From CANLBN01 sp050633525 (GTDB lineage Bacteria > Pseudomonadota > Gammaproteobacteria > Pseudomonadales > Cellvibrionaceae), in contig JBOEGR010000045.1 in the NCBI GenBank assembly GCA_050633525.1, positions 4,806-68,805 of the forward strand: a DNA stretch of 64,000 nucleotides, given 5' to 3'. The notes under the pieces are model-generated. The model saw only the letters and a list, made by a program, of their open reading frames with translations, was not told the DNA's origin and made no database searches. The position numbers were made by a program, and so were the translations under genes. Each line of letters begins with the position of its first letter. Within the stretch, counting starts at the first letter, position 1. This document shows, one piece after another, positions 1 to 8,367 of the stretch.

Positions 1-1840
1 TTTTGCGAGACAAAGGTAATCCCATCGCTAAAGTTGCTGGCGTCTGTGGCACTGGATACGGCCATCACTTCACTGACATTGACTTCAGGCAGTTGCTTGG
101 TCATCATTTCACAGGTTGCTACTTCTTTCACGCCTAGCATAATCAAGGTGCCGATATTACCTGCCAGTTGCCCGGCTTTCGCGGCATCCCCCAGCTCGGC
201 CACAACGTCTGACCATGTTTGGGTATAGAGGGTCATTTCATAGCCCGCCCCACCACTTTTATTGATCAGGGTTTTAAACTGTGGGCCAATCAGGTCTGAA
301 AATTCGTCGGCATGGATAATAATTTTAGGCTGTACAATATCTTTATCGAGTTTTGGTAGCCCATCTTCAATGCCGTGTTTGTAGATACGACCCGCTAAAC
401 TGGTTAAATCACTAAAGGCAGATTCGCCTACTACAGAGGCCACTTCAGGATCGGTTAATGCGTCCAGGCCGAAGTACACCACAGCACCTTTGCGGATAGC
501 TTCCATCCAATCCAATACTGGCCGCTGGTCGTTTAAATCGCTTAAGTCTGGGGCAATAACCTCTGCAATCTTACCTGTGGTTAATTTTTCTAATAGAGGT
601 TTAACCGCCGCAGTAATTTTTTGGAAGTATTCCTTTTCAGNNGTTCAAATCGGAAGGCGGAAATCAAACCATCCAGAACCGGATCAAAAATATCTAATTG
701 GCGAATATAACGAGCCAAGGCAATGGCTTTGATTTCCCGCCCTTGTTCCGTTCGGGTAAGGCGGTTAGGTTTGATATCGGCCTCAAGGTTGCCTAACGCT
801 TTCTCCCACTGTTCAGGCCCGTGTTGAGATAACCAATGACGGGTATAACGCACAAAGAGCGCATCAATATCCGTAATATAGCGTCTGACTTTTAAATAAT
901 CGGATTTTTCACCCAGTTCAAATAGGGCAACATTAATCACATTGACATACTGCCAGGCGAAATCCCGGAAGGCTCTGGCATCCCCTTCACCGGGCAATGA
1001 GTTGGCAATACGAGTCGCCAGTTCGGTGATTCTGGAATAGGAACCGATGGCATTGTAGCGGGCGCTGAGTTCCGGGTAGCCCAAGTGAAAAACGATGAAT
1101 TCACGCCCGGCTTTCTTTGCTTCGATATAAATACGCTTAAAAAAGTCGGGATCGTTTTTAGGGTCAAAGGCAATGACACAGTTATTTTCTTTACGGTGAA
1201 TATCCTGGGTAATCAATACCTCTGCCAAACGTGTTTTGCCGTGTCTAGTTTTGGCAATCACAGCCGTATGCCCCGGCCTGTCTGATAAAGGCATATAAAC
1301 ATCCTGTTCGCTTTCAATGCCTACACCATGCAAAGCAGCTTCTCCGCCGGTTTTGGGTGGTGGTCGCACTGGGTTTAGAGGGGAGTCAATGGCTGTTAGT
1401 TTGCCAAGGTATTGCAAAAGTGCTGTGTTCTCCCATTCCAGTTCTTTTTCACGGATAAAGCGCTTAAGGCCATTAGGCTGGGTGTATTTCTCTGCATTTT
1501 TATCGCGAGCCGCATACAGGCGCTCAGTGTGTTTTTGTGTCCAGCGGAAACCTCTGCCCAGAAATAAGGCTTTTTTACTCACGGGTATTTTTTTAGCGGA
1601 GAGTTGATAACGAGGATTGCGCTTAATATTGCGCTGATAGCGAAATACATATATAGCCTGACGACCCCGAACGAATGCAATGACGCCTAGAATACTGGCT
1701 GTAATCACTGCAATACTGGGGGTCATTAATAATTGCTCTGGTGCCTGCAAAGTAAAAATAGCTATGGCACAGGCTGCTACTGTGGGCCAGAACTCCACAA
1801 TAGGCCGTAGCAATACTTCCACTTCATAACGATCCGTCAT
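1..1840 (-). CDS. traD: Conjugative coupling ATPase TraD, SXT/TOL-type (3' end outside window; frame broken at Ns)
   Basis: This is the inner-membrane type IV coupling protein that would pass relaxase-bound DNA to the conjugation channel. The N-terminus has two hydrophobic segments (about residues 14-55). A Walker A-like motif GHTAVIAKTRHGKTR follows near residue 190, then VIAFDPKNDPDF. The frame that begins at 1840 appears to end soon after the two Ns at 641-642. Reading on in another minus-strand frame gives uninterrupted TraD-like protein (EKEYFQKITAAV, then LSDLNDQRPVLDWMEAIRKG and IIHADEFSDLIG) to base 1. I therefore treat it as one gene with an assembly-derived frameshift. It is the last visible gene of a minus-strand ICE operon. 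The family assignment (TIGR03743-like) is from memory of the family, and the C-terminus is not visible. Confidence 0.9.
641..642. other. Assembly placeholder (NN) inside traD
   Basis: Two ambiguous bases interrupt traD. The coding frames on the two sides differ, and both sides read as TraD. The true number of bases here therefore differs from two, and the apparent stop downstream is an artefact rather than a real pseudogene lesion. Confidence 0.85.
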
Positions 1841-1845
1841 TGAAC

Positions 1846-2361
1846 TTATTGCTCAATGGCTGTTCGGGAAATTAACACCGGGTAGTGCTTAATACCCAGT
1901 TGCTGTGCAATATCCTGGCCCGGTACTGCGGTGATATGCAGGCCATCACCCAGCACTTGTATTGACCTTAGTGCTTCCCGATTTTCAGCTTCAACCAGTA
2001 GCCCAACCGCACCGACACTGATTAATTCATCCTTGCGTTCTTGCAGCCATTGCCTGGAAAAAGCATCACTACCAATAATAAAAATGGGCGTCTGTAGGTG
2101 AGGTAGTGAAATGGGTCGAGGCGCAACGACTTTGGGTGAAAGTTGCGGTGTAGTTACAGGGAAATTGGGCGCAAGGTCAATGCGACTAGATTGTTTGGGT
2201 ATTGGCTTTATTGTTGTTTGTGGCCTTGTGTCTGGCTGCACTCGCTTTTTATAAGGCGCAATAGATAAAGTATCGCCACTATCATAAATTACGGTTAACT
2301 TTTCACTGTAAGCGGCTGTGCTTAAGCCTAGCAAAATCAGGATAATGCTTATTCTAATCAT
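1846..2361 (-). CDS. ICE protein of the TIGR03765 (PFL_4695) type, exported
   Basis: This is a 171-residue exported protein of the conserved PFL_4669-type ICE module. The start at 2361 is preferred because GGGAG lies six bases upstream and the protein then opens with a clean signal peptide (MIRISIILILLGLSTAAYS). An upstream in-frame start at 2427 lies inside the previous gene. The mature part begins LTVIYDSGDT, has a proline-rich middle, and ends in a domain with IFIIGSDAFSRQWL and a VGAVGLLVEA segment, both typical of the family. It overlaps the upstream gene by 8 bp and lies 5 bp from traD, so co-transcription and probably translational coupling are expected. Its biochemical role in conjugation is not established. 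Confidence 0.85.
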   Translation of the reverse strand: MIRISIILILLGLSTAAYSEKLTVIYDSGDTLSIAPYKKRVQPDTRPQTTIKPIPKQSSRIDLAPNFPVTTPQLSPKVVAPRPISLPHLQTPIFIIGSDAFSRQWLQERKDELISVGAVGLLVEAENREALRSIQVLGDGLHITAVPGQDIAQQLGIKHYPVLISRTAIEQ

Positions 2362-2665
2362 GCTGATCTCCCTTGCCAAGGCGTTGGTACATGTCCAAAC
2401 AGAAGGTTTGAACAATTTCAGCCACATTCGGTAATGTGGCGGCTTCTTTTATTAAGGCAGAACAAACCGTGGATACATCTGGTTTAAAACCATCCATTTT
2501 TTTGCGCATGATTTTTTGTACTTCGACGACACCTTGATAGGCGGAATCGGTGATTCGTATTTTTCGCATCGTATCGTCAGGGTCAACTTCAATCTCTTGT
2601 AACACTCCTTTTTTATAAACATACAAGCAGCCTTCTTGCAGTTCATCATCATTAATTGTTGTCAT
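2354..2665 (-). CDS. Small hypothetical ICE protein
   Basis: A 103-residue soluble, acidic protein inside the conjugation operon. The start at 2665 is chosen because GAGG lies nine bases upstream; the GTG at 2671 is too close to that site. There is no signal peptide or membrane segment. I do not recognise the family. Tight packing (8-bp overlap with the next gene, 14 bp after the transglycosylase gene) says it is a real member of the operon. Confidence 0.7.
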   Translation of the reverse strand: MTTINDDELQEGCLYVYKKGVLQEIEVDPDDTMRKIRITDSAYQGVVEVQKIMRKKMDGFKPDVSTVCSALIKEAATLPNVAEIVQTFCLDMYQRLGKGDQHD

Positions 2666-2679
2666 TATCACTTACCTCT

Positions 2680-3201
2680 TTATTTCATAATGCGTTGCCA
2701 GTGTTTGCGTACACGCTCTCGATACTGCTGAGCACGCACCTTTGATTTTTTGTCTTTTCCCGGTGCGTGATAGCGACCTACCGCTGCCCACCAGTTATTG
2801 TCCCGCTGATATTGATCACGCAATATTTCTGCACCTGTTTGCAAATTAATTATTGGATTTAATGATGTTGAAAGATCATCAAATCGTGTGTTATGCCAGC
2901 GCCAGTTAACCTGCATAAGGCCAATATCCACTGACTGCTTGCGAATCACGGCTTCTTGTAATTTCGCGAGTGTGTCTTTCCTTGTGGTAAAACGATAGGC
3001 TTTACCTTCAATATTTAATGTCCAGGGCCAGGGGTTATAGATTGATTGAAAACGATAACCACTTTCTGTTAGAGCGATGGCATATAAAATATCCGCTGGG
3101 ATATGGTATTGATCGGCTACTGTTTTATAAGCAACAGGAATTGCCATTAAGGTGCTGGGCATTAAGGCTAATATAAGAACTAAGCTGCTATTTCGTATCA
3201 C
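2680..3201 (-). CDS. Lytic transglycosylase of the conjugation module
   Basis: A 173-residue periplasmic SLT-type transglycosylase, expected to open the peptidoglycan locally for assembly of the conjugation channel. It has a signal peptide (about residues 1-20). The catalytic glutamate lies in AIALTESGYRF, followed by the family motif VDIGLMQVNWRWH and the late AVGRYHAP motif. The length matches the small VirB1-like and PilT-type ICE transglycosylases. It sits between a MITE-like repeat and the small hypothetical gene, on the operon strand. Confidence 0.88.
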   Translation of the reverse strand: MIRNSSLVLILALMPSTLMAIPVAYKTVADQYHIPADILYAIALTESGYRFQSIYNPWPWTLNIEGKAYRFTTRKDTLAKLQEAVIRKQSVDIGLMQVNWRWHNTRFDDLSTSLNPIINLQTGAEILRDQYQRDNNWWAAVGRYHAPGKDKKSKVRAQQYRERVRKHWQRIMK

Positions 3202-3217
3202 GACCTTATGCCTACGC

Positions 3218-3363
3218 TAGAGAACCGCTGAAAAATGTTGGCGAGGCAGCGAGTGTAAGGCAAAAATTGGCGAGATAAGGGAGTTTATACATAATAAATG
3301 ACCGATTTGAGCCAATTTTTAACGCCGCAATCGCAACGCAGGTAATTTTTCAGTGGTTCTCTA
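3218..3363. repeat. MITE/REP-like intergenic repeat with terminal inverted repeats
   Basis: The 19-base ends 3218-3236 and 3345-3363 are inverted copies of each other with a single mismatch (...AACCGCTG... versus ...AACCACTG...). The interior has a second pair of inverted segments (AAAATTGGC and GCCAATTTTT). The size of about 146 bp, terminal inverted repeats and a position between operon genes suggest a non-autonomous mobile or REP-type repeat. The right end supplies the stop codon of the next gene. Confidence 0.7.
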
Positions 3364-3600
3364 AATAAAGTGATACTTAATAAGCACCTTGTACATATCA
3401 TCGATATCCTCAATACCAATAACCTTGGCCGCATTTAATCCACGAAAATAACCTTTTAATGCTGCCAAAAACTCAATGCCGTTATAGGCATCCTCTTCCA
3501 ATACATAAAGCCAATCATGTTCGATTGATTGTTTGGTGGCATCGTCAATAATCTGCCTGAGTAAACTAAATACAAAGGTAATTTCTGATTCTCTACTCAT
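3361..3600 (-). CDS. Small hypothetical ICE protein, C-terminus possibly cut by a repeat
   Basis: A 79-residue acidic protein (MSRESEITFVFSLLRQIIDD..., ending KVLIKYHFI). The family is not recognised, and no signal peptide or membrane helix is seen. The stop codon TAG is formed by the last three bases of the MITE-like repeat at 3218-3363. The original C-terminus may therefore have been longer, or the repeat may have inserted just at the end. It lies on the operon strand, 12 bp after the TIGR03759-like gene. Confidence 0.6.
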   Translation of the reverse strand: MSRESEITFVFSLLRQIIDDATKQSIEHDWLYVLEEDAYNGIEFLAALKGYFRGLNAAKVIGIEDIDDMYKVLIKYHFI

Positions 3601-3612
3601 ATCACTCTGGGA

Positions 3613-4398
3613 TTAAAGTCCTAACTCTGATCGGTTAATGGCATAGGGTTTATCCTTACGATAAAGGTAAATATCGCTTGGCTTTTTGCTGATTGCGTTT
3701 AGTGAGGCTTTTAAACCATTATCAATATTGAGAGTCATTTGTGCGGTATCCACTAATACTCTATTGATATGGTTATGTTTAGCCCACTTGATCACATCGT
3801 CTTTATTACGGGTATTAAGCAGGTAGATATCGACACCCAAACCAACCAATTGCTTGGCATTGCGTTGAATCAATGTTTCCAGCTTTTTTATATCAACACT
3901 GCATGATTGGCAGTCAAGATCAGCAAAGTAAAGCAATCGGTCGCCCGACAAAAATTCTGTATGGCTGTGTTGACTATCGAACAACTGTTTGACCTGATTA
4001 TCGTAATAGGGCTTAAGTAATGCGGGATCGATAATCTTGGCATCGGGGTAAAGGCGTGTAAAGGCTTTACTATAATCACGCTGGAAACGCTGTGCGCGTT
4101 CAGTTAATTCATGCTCTTGCACGGCATAACGCTCTGCATAATATTGCCGCTGGATATCCGAATCGGCATACATGCCCAATGCAAGCAGAGGATCAATATT
4201 GGGGTTCCACTTTCCTAGAGGGCCTTGAATAATATCAAGGTACTGTTGATACTCGTCTTGGGTTATACCCCAAAGTATTGCCTTTTCTTCAATGGATTTT
4301 TTAAGTTCACTGGTCTTTGTGACTGATTGACTATAACTATCCTCAGCCAAGCCAGGCAAACTCATCACACATAACAGCAACCATACGACCTGTTTCAT
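3613..4398 (-). CDS. ICE protein of the TIGR03759 (PFL_4693) type, exported, thioredoxin-like C-terminus
   Basis: A 261-residue exported protein with a signal peptide (cleavage near GLAEDSYS). The N-terminal half carries the family-typical segment WGITQDEYQQYLDIIQGPLG followed by WNPNIDPLLALGMYA. The C-terminal half resembles a thioredoxin fold with a CxxC-like pair in LDCQSCSVDI, followed by a DIYLLNTRN strand. AAGGAAG lies seven bases before the start. It overlaps the end of the lipoprotein gene by 4 bp. The CxxC suggests a disulphide role for pilus or channel proteins, but this is inferred. Confidence 0.82.
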   Translation of the reverse strand: MKQVVWLLLCVMSLPGLAEDSYSQSVTKTSELKKSIEEKAILWGITQDEYQQYLDIIQGPLGKWNPNIDPLLALGMYADSDIQRQYYAERYAVQEHELTERAQRFQRDYSKAFTRLYPDAKIIDPALLKPYYDNQVKQLFDSQHSHTEFLSGDRLLYFADLDCQSCSVDIKKLETLIQRNAKQLVGLGVDIYLLNTRNKDDVIKWAKHNHINRVLVDTAQMTLNIDNGLKASLNAISKKPSDIYLYRKDKPYAINRSELGL

Positions 4399-5015
4399 GG
4401 TATCTTCCTTGTAATACGTTGCTGGCTGATTTCGTGAATAAATATGGCTTTATTTTCTGAGCGATCAATAGTGATCAAACGCCATTGATCAATAGCATCA
4501 TTAACTGCTAAAAACTGATAGTCTGATGAATGCTTTAGACTAAGCTTGAATTGATTGCCCCATACCATTATTCCCAATAACTGGGGGTTAAATGGGTAAG
4601 CTTTCTTCTTTTTTTGTACAGGTTTAGAGCTTGACTTAAGCTTATTGGCCACTTGTTTGGCAAGCTGGCCATGCTGATAATTAATGCTAGTGAGCCTTTC
4701 TGACAGGTCTTCTATGGCCGCTTGGTTTTTCTGATAACTTTCTTTAAGCAAATCTATTTCGTTATCAATACCACTTATTTTTTGGTTTATTTGATCAGCT
4801 TCTTTGCCCAAAGATGTAAATTTCTCTTGAGCTTGTTGTTGATCAAGCTGTATCTGATTTACTACGGATACCTTAAATTCCTCAAAGGTAGATAAACTCA
4901 CCGTTTCTTTATCTGTATCTAATACTTGTTCATTTTGGTCAATATTTTCCTTACAAGCAGCAATTGATATGGACAGCAAAAGTATTAACAGCAATTTAAC
5001 CCAGTAATTATTCAA
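4395..5015 (-). CDS. Coiled-coil lipoprotein of the ICE pilus module (PilP-like C-terminus)
   Basis: A 206-residue predicted lipoprotein. The N-terminal hydrophobic stretch ends in the lipobox ISIAAC (Cys about 21). Residues about 45-120 are rich in Q, E, K and L with heptad-like spacing, a probable coiled coil. A Lys/Ser linker follows, then a small C-terminal domain (YPFNPQLLGIMVWGNQ..., WRLITIDRSENKAIF) resembling the periplasmic domain of PilP-type proteins. It overlaps the genes on both sides by 4 bp, so translational coupling is likely. The exact family is not certain. Confidence 0.72.
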   Translation of the reverse strand: MNNYWVKLLLILLLSISIAACKENIDQNEQVLDTDKETVSLSTFEEFKVSVVNQIQLDQQQAQEKFTSLGKEADQINQKISGIDNEIDLLKESYQKNQAAIEDLSERLTSINYQHGQLAKQVANKLKSSSKPVQKKKKAYPFNPQLLGIMVWGNQFKLSLKHSSDYQFLAVNDAIDQWRLITIDRSENKAIFIHEISQQRITRKIP

Positions 5016-5830
5016 AATGATACTCCCTTATCTTTAGCACTTTTCCATTGCTGGTAATGGGACAATACAAACTGCTGGGCTTGCTTAGCCGATATTGATT
5101 GCACAAAGGCTTTTCTCGGCAAAATCAGCCGTGTACCTTCAATCAGCCAATTCATGTTTTCATCTAAGAATGAACCAGAGTTTTTCAGGTAGAGAGCCGT
5201 CATTATTTTTTCAGCACTGGCTTGATAGTGGTTTAAGGTGTAAGCGATGCTGGATAGTGTTTGGCCTCTGGTTACAGGCCCGTAATAATGTCGAGACGTT
5301 TCTGTATCGGAAGTATCCGTGATAAAGCCTTTAGGCTCTGAAGCTAGGTTGTCTTGATTTTTTAGCCAATCATTTTTTGCACTCGAAATCTCCTTGGCAG
5401 AAATATAATTTTTGTGAACTTTATTTAGTTGATAGCCAATCGTTCTTTTAACGGGATTAACCATCAAAGAAAAGCTTTCTCCACCCAGCACTTCCAAAGC
5501 TGAGCGTAGAGAAACACTATCGAACTCACGGTGTATATCGGGTAGCGTTAAGGCATATAGATAATATTGACTATCATTTTTTGCGCTTATATCAGCCATT
5601 GAATAACCACTGGGTAGCAGTAAAAACTCTATGGCTTTACCGACTGTTTTTATCTCAGAGGGAATACGCAATTGGATAATGACAGAAAGCAAATCGTGCT
5701 GTTCAACAGGCGGCGATGTACTGATGTCGCTATACCGATTAACTTTAATGCTATCATCTTGTAATTCAGTCGCTATAACGGTTGTTGAGAATGCTAAAAG
5801 TACAACCAACGTTAACCCACGTAATAACAT
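5012..5830 (-). CDS. PilL-like ICE protein (TIGR03748 N-terminus, LysM-like C-terminus)
   Basis: A 272-residue exported protein with a signal peptide up to about residue 20 (STTVIATE). Residues 28-140 match the PilL N-terminal pattern: VNRYSDISTSPP, QHDLLSVIIQLRIPSEIKTVGKAIEFLLLPSGYS, then a second domain around LPDIHREFDSVSLRSALEVLGG. The C-terminus contains a LysM-like segment (GQTLSSIAYTLNHY...), consistent with a wall-associated periplasmic role. It is the first gene of the compact minus-strand operon running down to traD, so the promoter probably lies between 5831 and 5930. Confidence 0.85.
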   Translation of the reverse strand: MLLRGLTLVVLLAFSTTVIATELQDDSIKVNRYSDISTSPPVEQHDLLSVIIQLRIPSEIKTVGKAIEFLLLPSGYSMADISAKNDSQYYLYALTLPDIHREFDSVSLRSALEVLGGESFSLMVNPVKRTIGYQLNKVHKNYISAKEISSAKNDWLKNQDNLASEPKGFITDTSDTETSRHYYGPVTRGQTLSSIAYTLNHYQASAEKIMTALYLKNSGSFLDENMNWLIEGTRLILPRKAFVQSISAKQAQQFVLSHYQQWKSAKDKGVSF

Positions 5831-5929
5831 TGCTGTTTCCTTTATCTTGTTTAAAGCTATATCATTACCGAATTAAACAAGGCCCACCACACGAAACATT
5901 ACAGACTTAAAAAAACAATAAACATTAAA

Positions 5930-6247
5930 TTACATCAGTTTTCTTGGGTATTGAACCAAGATATAAGGATTCATATTATCGTCAAATTCCAGAGAAGCTT
6001 TTAAATCAATTGATTTACCCTCTCTATCATTGATACTAAACTCAACATCAATATGATGGCGGTGAATAATAAGTTGTGATGCACAAGCATCAAGGATGTC
6101 CTCCACCCATAACATATCGGAATCATCATCTATATAATAATCATTCCAAACATCCTGTAAGATCATTACAGGAAAAACAAACCCATAATGTTTTGCCCGA
6201 TTTGAGACAGAAAAAAGTACTTTATCTTCAACTTCTATATTGACCAT
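5930..6247 (-). CDS. Hypothetical protein
   Basis: A 105-residue acidic protein. It contains a Trp/Asp-rich segment (DVWNDYYIDDDSDMLWVEDIL) and a beta-rich C-terminus. No signal peptide and no recognised family. CAGGAG lies ten bases before the ATG. It sits between the internal integrase and the PilL-like gene on the same strand; a function in transfer is possible but only by position. Confidence 0.6.
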   Translation of the reverse strand: MVNIEVEDKVLFSVSNRAKHYGFVFPVMILQDVWNDYYIDDDSDMLWVEDILDACASQLIIHRHHIDVEFSINDREGKSIDLKASLEFDDNMNPYILVQYPRKLM

Positions 6248-6288
6248 GACTGACCAACTCCTGATATAAAAAATTATTAAACTGCTTG

Positions 6289-7155
6289 TTACTTTCCTAT
6301 GTAAATTGCAACCACTTCGAGCCTTTCGTGCCCCAGCTCTCTTGCCAGAATCAATCGCGCTTCTCGATCAATTTGCTTTTGCTGATGATCCAATTGTTTA
6401 AACATTGAGCCTCCCCGATGAGAGCATTCCCAACCAGTTAATTGGAAATATCGATTTTGTGCATATTGATGCCTCAACCCGTGTAATTTCCTCAGCCCAG
6501 CATTATTAGTTAATTTTTCATACTTCTTGTATTGCTGTATAAATTTTTTATCATTGGGTATTAAAGAATCTGACCCAACCAAAGCTTTTATTTCATTCAA
6601 TAGTTCACGCTGTTCTTGATTGAGTATTGGAATAACTCTTGATCTACCGCCTTTACACCAGCTCGACTTAAGCTTTATATGGTCGCCTTTATCTGCATAG
6701 CCAACACTAAACTTGATGGACTCTTCTTTTCTCAAGCCAAATAACTTAGCTAATTTCAAGCTAAGAAGAACATACTGGTCTGAAATTTTATTCAGTTGCT
6801 CTTCTTTAACATTACAGGCTTTTGAATAAGGTGTGATATAGGTTCGCTTGCCTATTCCATAATATTCATTTTGGCCCGCAATAAGATTATGCTTACCTAT
6901 CTTGCTGGCCCACCAGCGCAATACCGTCATACGGGTTTTTATTGTGCCAATACTCAATTGGTTTTCTCTCCAATAATTAACAAGCGCCCAAATATGCTTT
7001 TCTTTTAAAGAATCCTTACCCATATGCCGAAAACCTAATGATTCCAGTGTTCTCGAAATCGCTCTTAGCTCACGATAGCGCTTGCCCTGTGTAGCACGAC
7101 TGCCATTGAAATTAGTCGTACACAAATTTCGCAATTCGTACCAAAGCTTTTTCAT
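6289..7155 (-). CDS. Internal tyrosine recombinase (phage integrase family)
   Basis: A 288-residue site-specific recombinase. The N-terminal SAM-like DNA-binding half is about residues 1-110. The catalytic half shows the expected set: Arg in LFGLRKEES (about 140), Lys in WCKGGRSR (about 168), HxxR in LHGLRHQYAQ (about 228), His in ELGHERLE and a Tyr three residues from the C-terminus in AIYIGK. All catalytic residues are visible, so it is probably active. It is much shorter than the boundary integrase at 17588 and unrelated in domain plan. Such genes recur inside ICEs of this group, and the site it acts on is unknown. Confidence 0.87.
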   Translation of the reverse strand: MKKLWYELRNLCTTNFNGSRATQGKRYRELRAISRTLESLGFRHMGKDSLKEKHIWALVNYWRENQLSIGTIKTRMTVLRWWASKIGKHNLIAGQNEYYGIGKRTYITPYSKACNVKEEQLNKISDQYVLLSLKLAKLFGLRKEESIKFSVGYADKGDHIKLKSSWCKGGRSRVIPILNQEQRELLNEIKALVGSDSLIPNDKKFIQQYKKYEKLTNNAGLRKLHGLRHQYAQNRYFQLTGWECSHRGGSMFKQLDHQQKQIDREARLILARELGHERLEVVAIYIGK

Positions 7156-7367
7156 TGAGGTAGATTACTGTAATTTCTCAGCATAAATAGTCGTTAACTT
7201 TTCAGACTTTAAAAAATCTTATTCAGTCGTTTACTGTGGAATCAGGAGATTTATGAATTAACAGGCATACAAAATCAGTCCGAAAGCTGACGCTTAGGGA
7301 TTCTATTGCTATCAATCTTTAGATTTTTAATAGCCTGCTTGTAGCTAATGGTGTTAAAAATCTGGTG

Positions 7368-7525
7368 AGTGGATGTGACACAACGAATCGATTCCAATTC
7401 GCTGTCTTCATACACGGTATGAAGCAAGGTCTTAGGACACCACCCCTAAAATCTAATGTGGCTATGCGAAGCCGCCTGAATGTTAAACCTGTGGAATGAT
7501 CACTCAGGGTTTTCGATCAATAGTG
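7368..7525 (+). ncRNA. Possible 5' remnant of a group II intron (domain I)
   Basis: The segment begins near GATGTGACACAACG and contains short hairpins (CTTCATAC-ACG-GTATGAAG at 7408-7426; a GGCT...AGCC stem further on). It continues with the run CTAATGTGGCTATGCGAAG, followed by GCCGCCTGAATG and AAACCTGTGG. This order resembles domain I of bacterial group II introns as I remember them. No reverse transcriptase/maturase gene and no domain V are visible downstream, so it would be a dead fragment. A similarity search of intron sequences would decide. Confidence 0.4.
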
Positions 7526-8206
7526 ATTAGCTCATAGCGTATGACGCTATCTCATGATTTATTTCCTCTTAGTTAATGGTTAATAAACACTATTCAATAC
7601 TGATATTTCACAGCTTAAAAATATATTTCAAACAACTGCAATATATTTCAGATGAGTGCAATAAAATCTCTAAGTCTTTGATTTATCTATGCAATAAGTA
7701 TATTTTCGTCTTTACATTTCACTTTCTATTAACCCACATTGTTTCGTGCTGACTTTCATAGAAAATCAACCAACCAGTTGGGCGCTGGTTTGTTTGTATA
7801 GCGTTTAGTAGAGCTACATTATGTGAAAGGCCGATAATTCAAACGGAATGAATACCGGATTATTGGAAAGCTGTTACACGCTTAATCTGACAAAAGCTGT
7901 CAGTTGTAAATGGCAACAATAACGGGACAGTTACATTAGAAAATAACTAAAAAAGAAACCACAATAACTAATGTGGCAATAAGATGGATGCAATTACCTG
8001 AATCGGTAATGATAATAACAATAGAGGCCAATGTTGGCGGACGACATTATAGGAATGTGGCCTTTCGTCACTGAAACAACAACCTTAGTGTAAATAGGCT
8101 TCGAGATATTTGCAACGGTTTCCGTAAAAAATTCTGCGACTATTATCCAGCGGTTATCCAAGCCGTTTTTAATTTTATAATTGAAATTCAATGACTTGTT
8201 GCTGTT

Positions 8207-8253
8207 TCCGCGACTGTTACCTCCCCCTTTGCGGTTGAGGTAACAGTCGCGGA
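8207..8253. repeat. Perfect 17-bp inverted repeat
   Basis: The arms 8207-8223 and 8237-8253 (TCCGCGACTGTTACCTC and its exact complement) are separated by 13 bases. The structure is GC-rich in an AT-rich setting and lacks a T-tract, so a simple terminator is doubtful. It may be a protein-binding or recombination site between the helicase gene and the intron-like segment. Confidence 0.75.
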
Positions 8254-8367
8254 GCTGTTGTTGATTAGTTTAATCGTATGGGTTTTATAAGACCTGATAA
8301 GCTAATAATTACCTCTTTAATCATTACACACGCAGTTATAGGTCTAGCCCTAATTTTTAAAATAGAA

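Larger units (their letters stand above)
7156..8367. other. Long poorly coding stretch of the ICE
   Basis: There is no convincing gene in about 1.2 kb. The longest ORF (7994-8191, minus) has no ribosome-binding site. The stretch does hold a hairpin-rich segment resembling group II intron domain I (7368-7525) and a perfect 17-bp inverted repeat (8207-8253). The remainder is AT-rich, including a repeated phrase around 7620-7650 (ATATATTTCA and CAATATATTTCA). Confidence 0.6.

Noticed and set aside
590..1840. Truncated TraD pseudogene
   Set aside because: The apparent stop follows two Ns; TraD-like sequence continues in another frame to the window edge.
7994..8191. 65-residue minus-strand ORF
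   Set aside because: No ribosome-binding site, no recognisable content, and an AT-rich noncoding setting.
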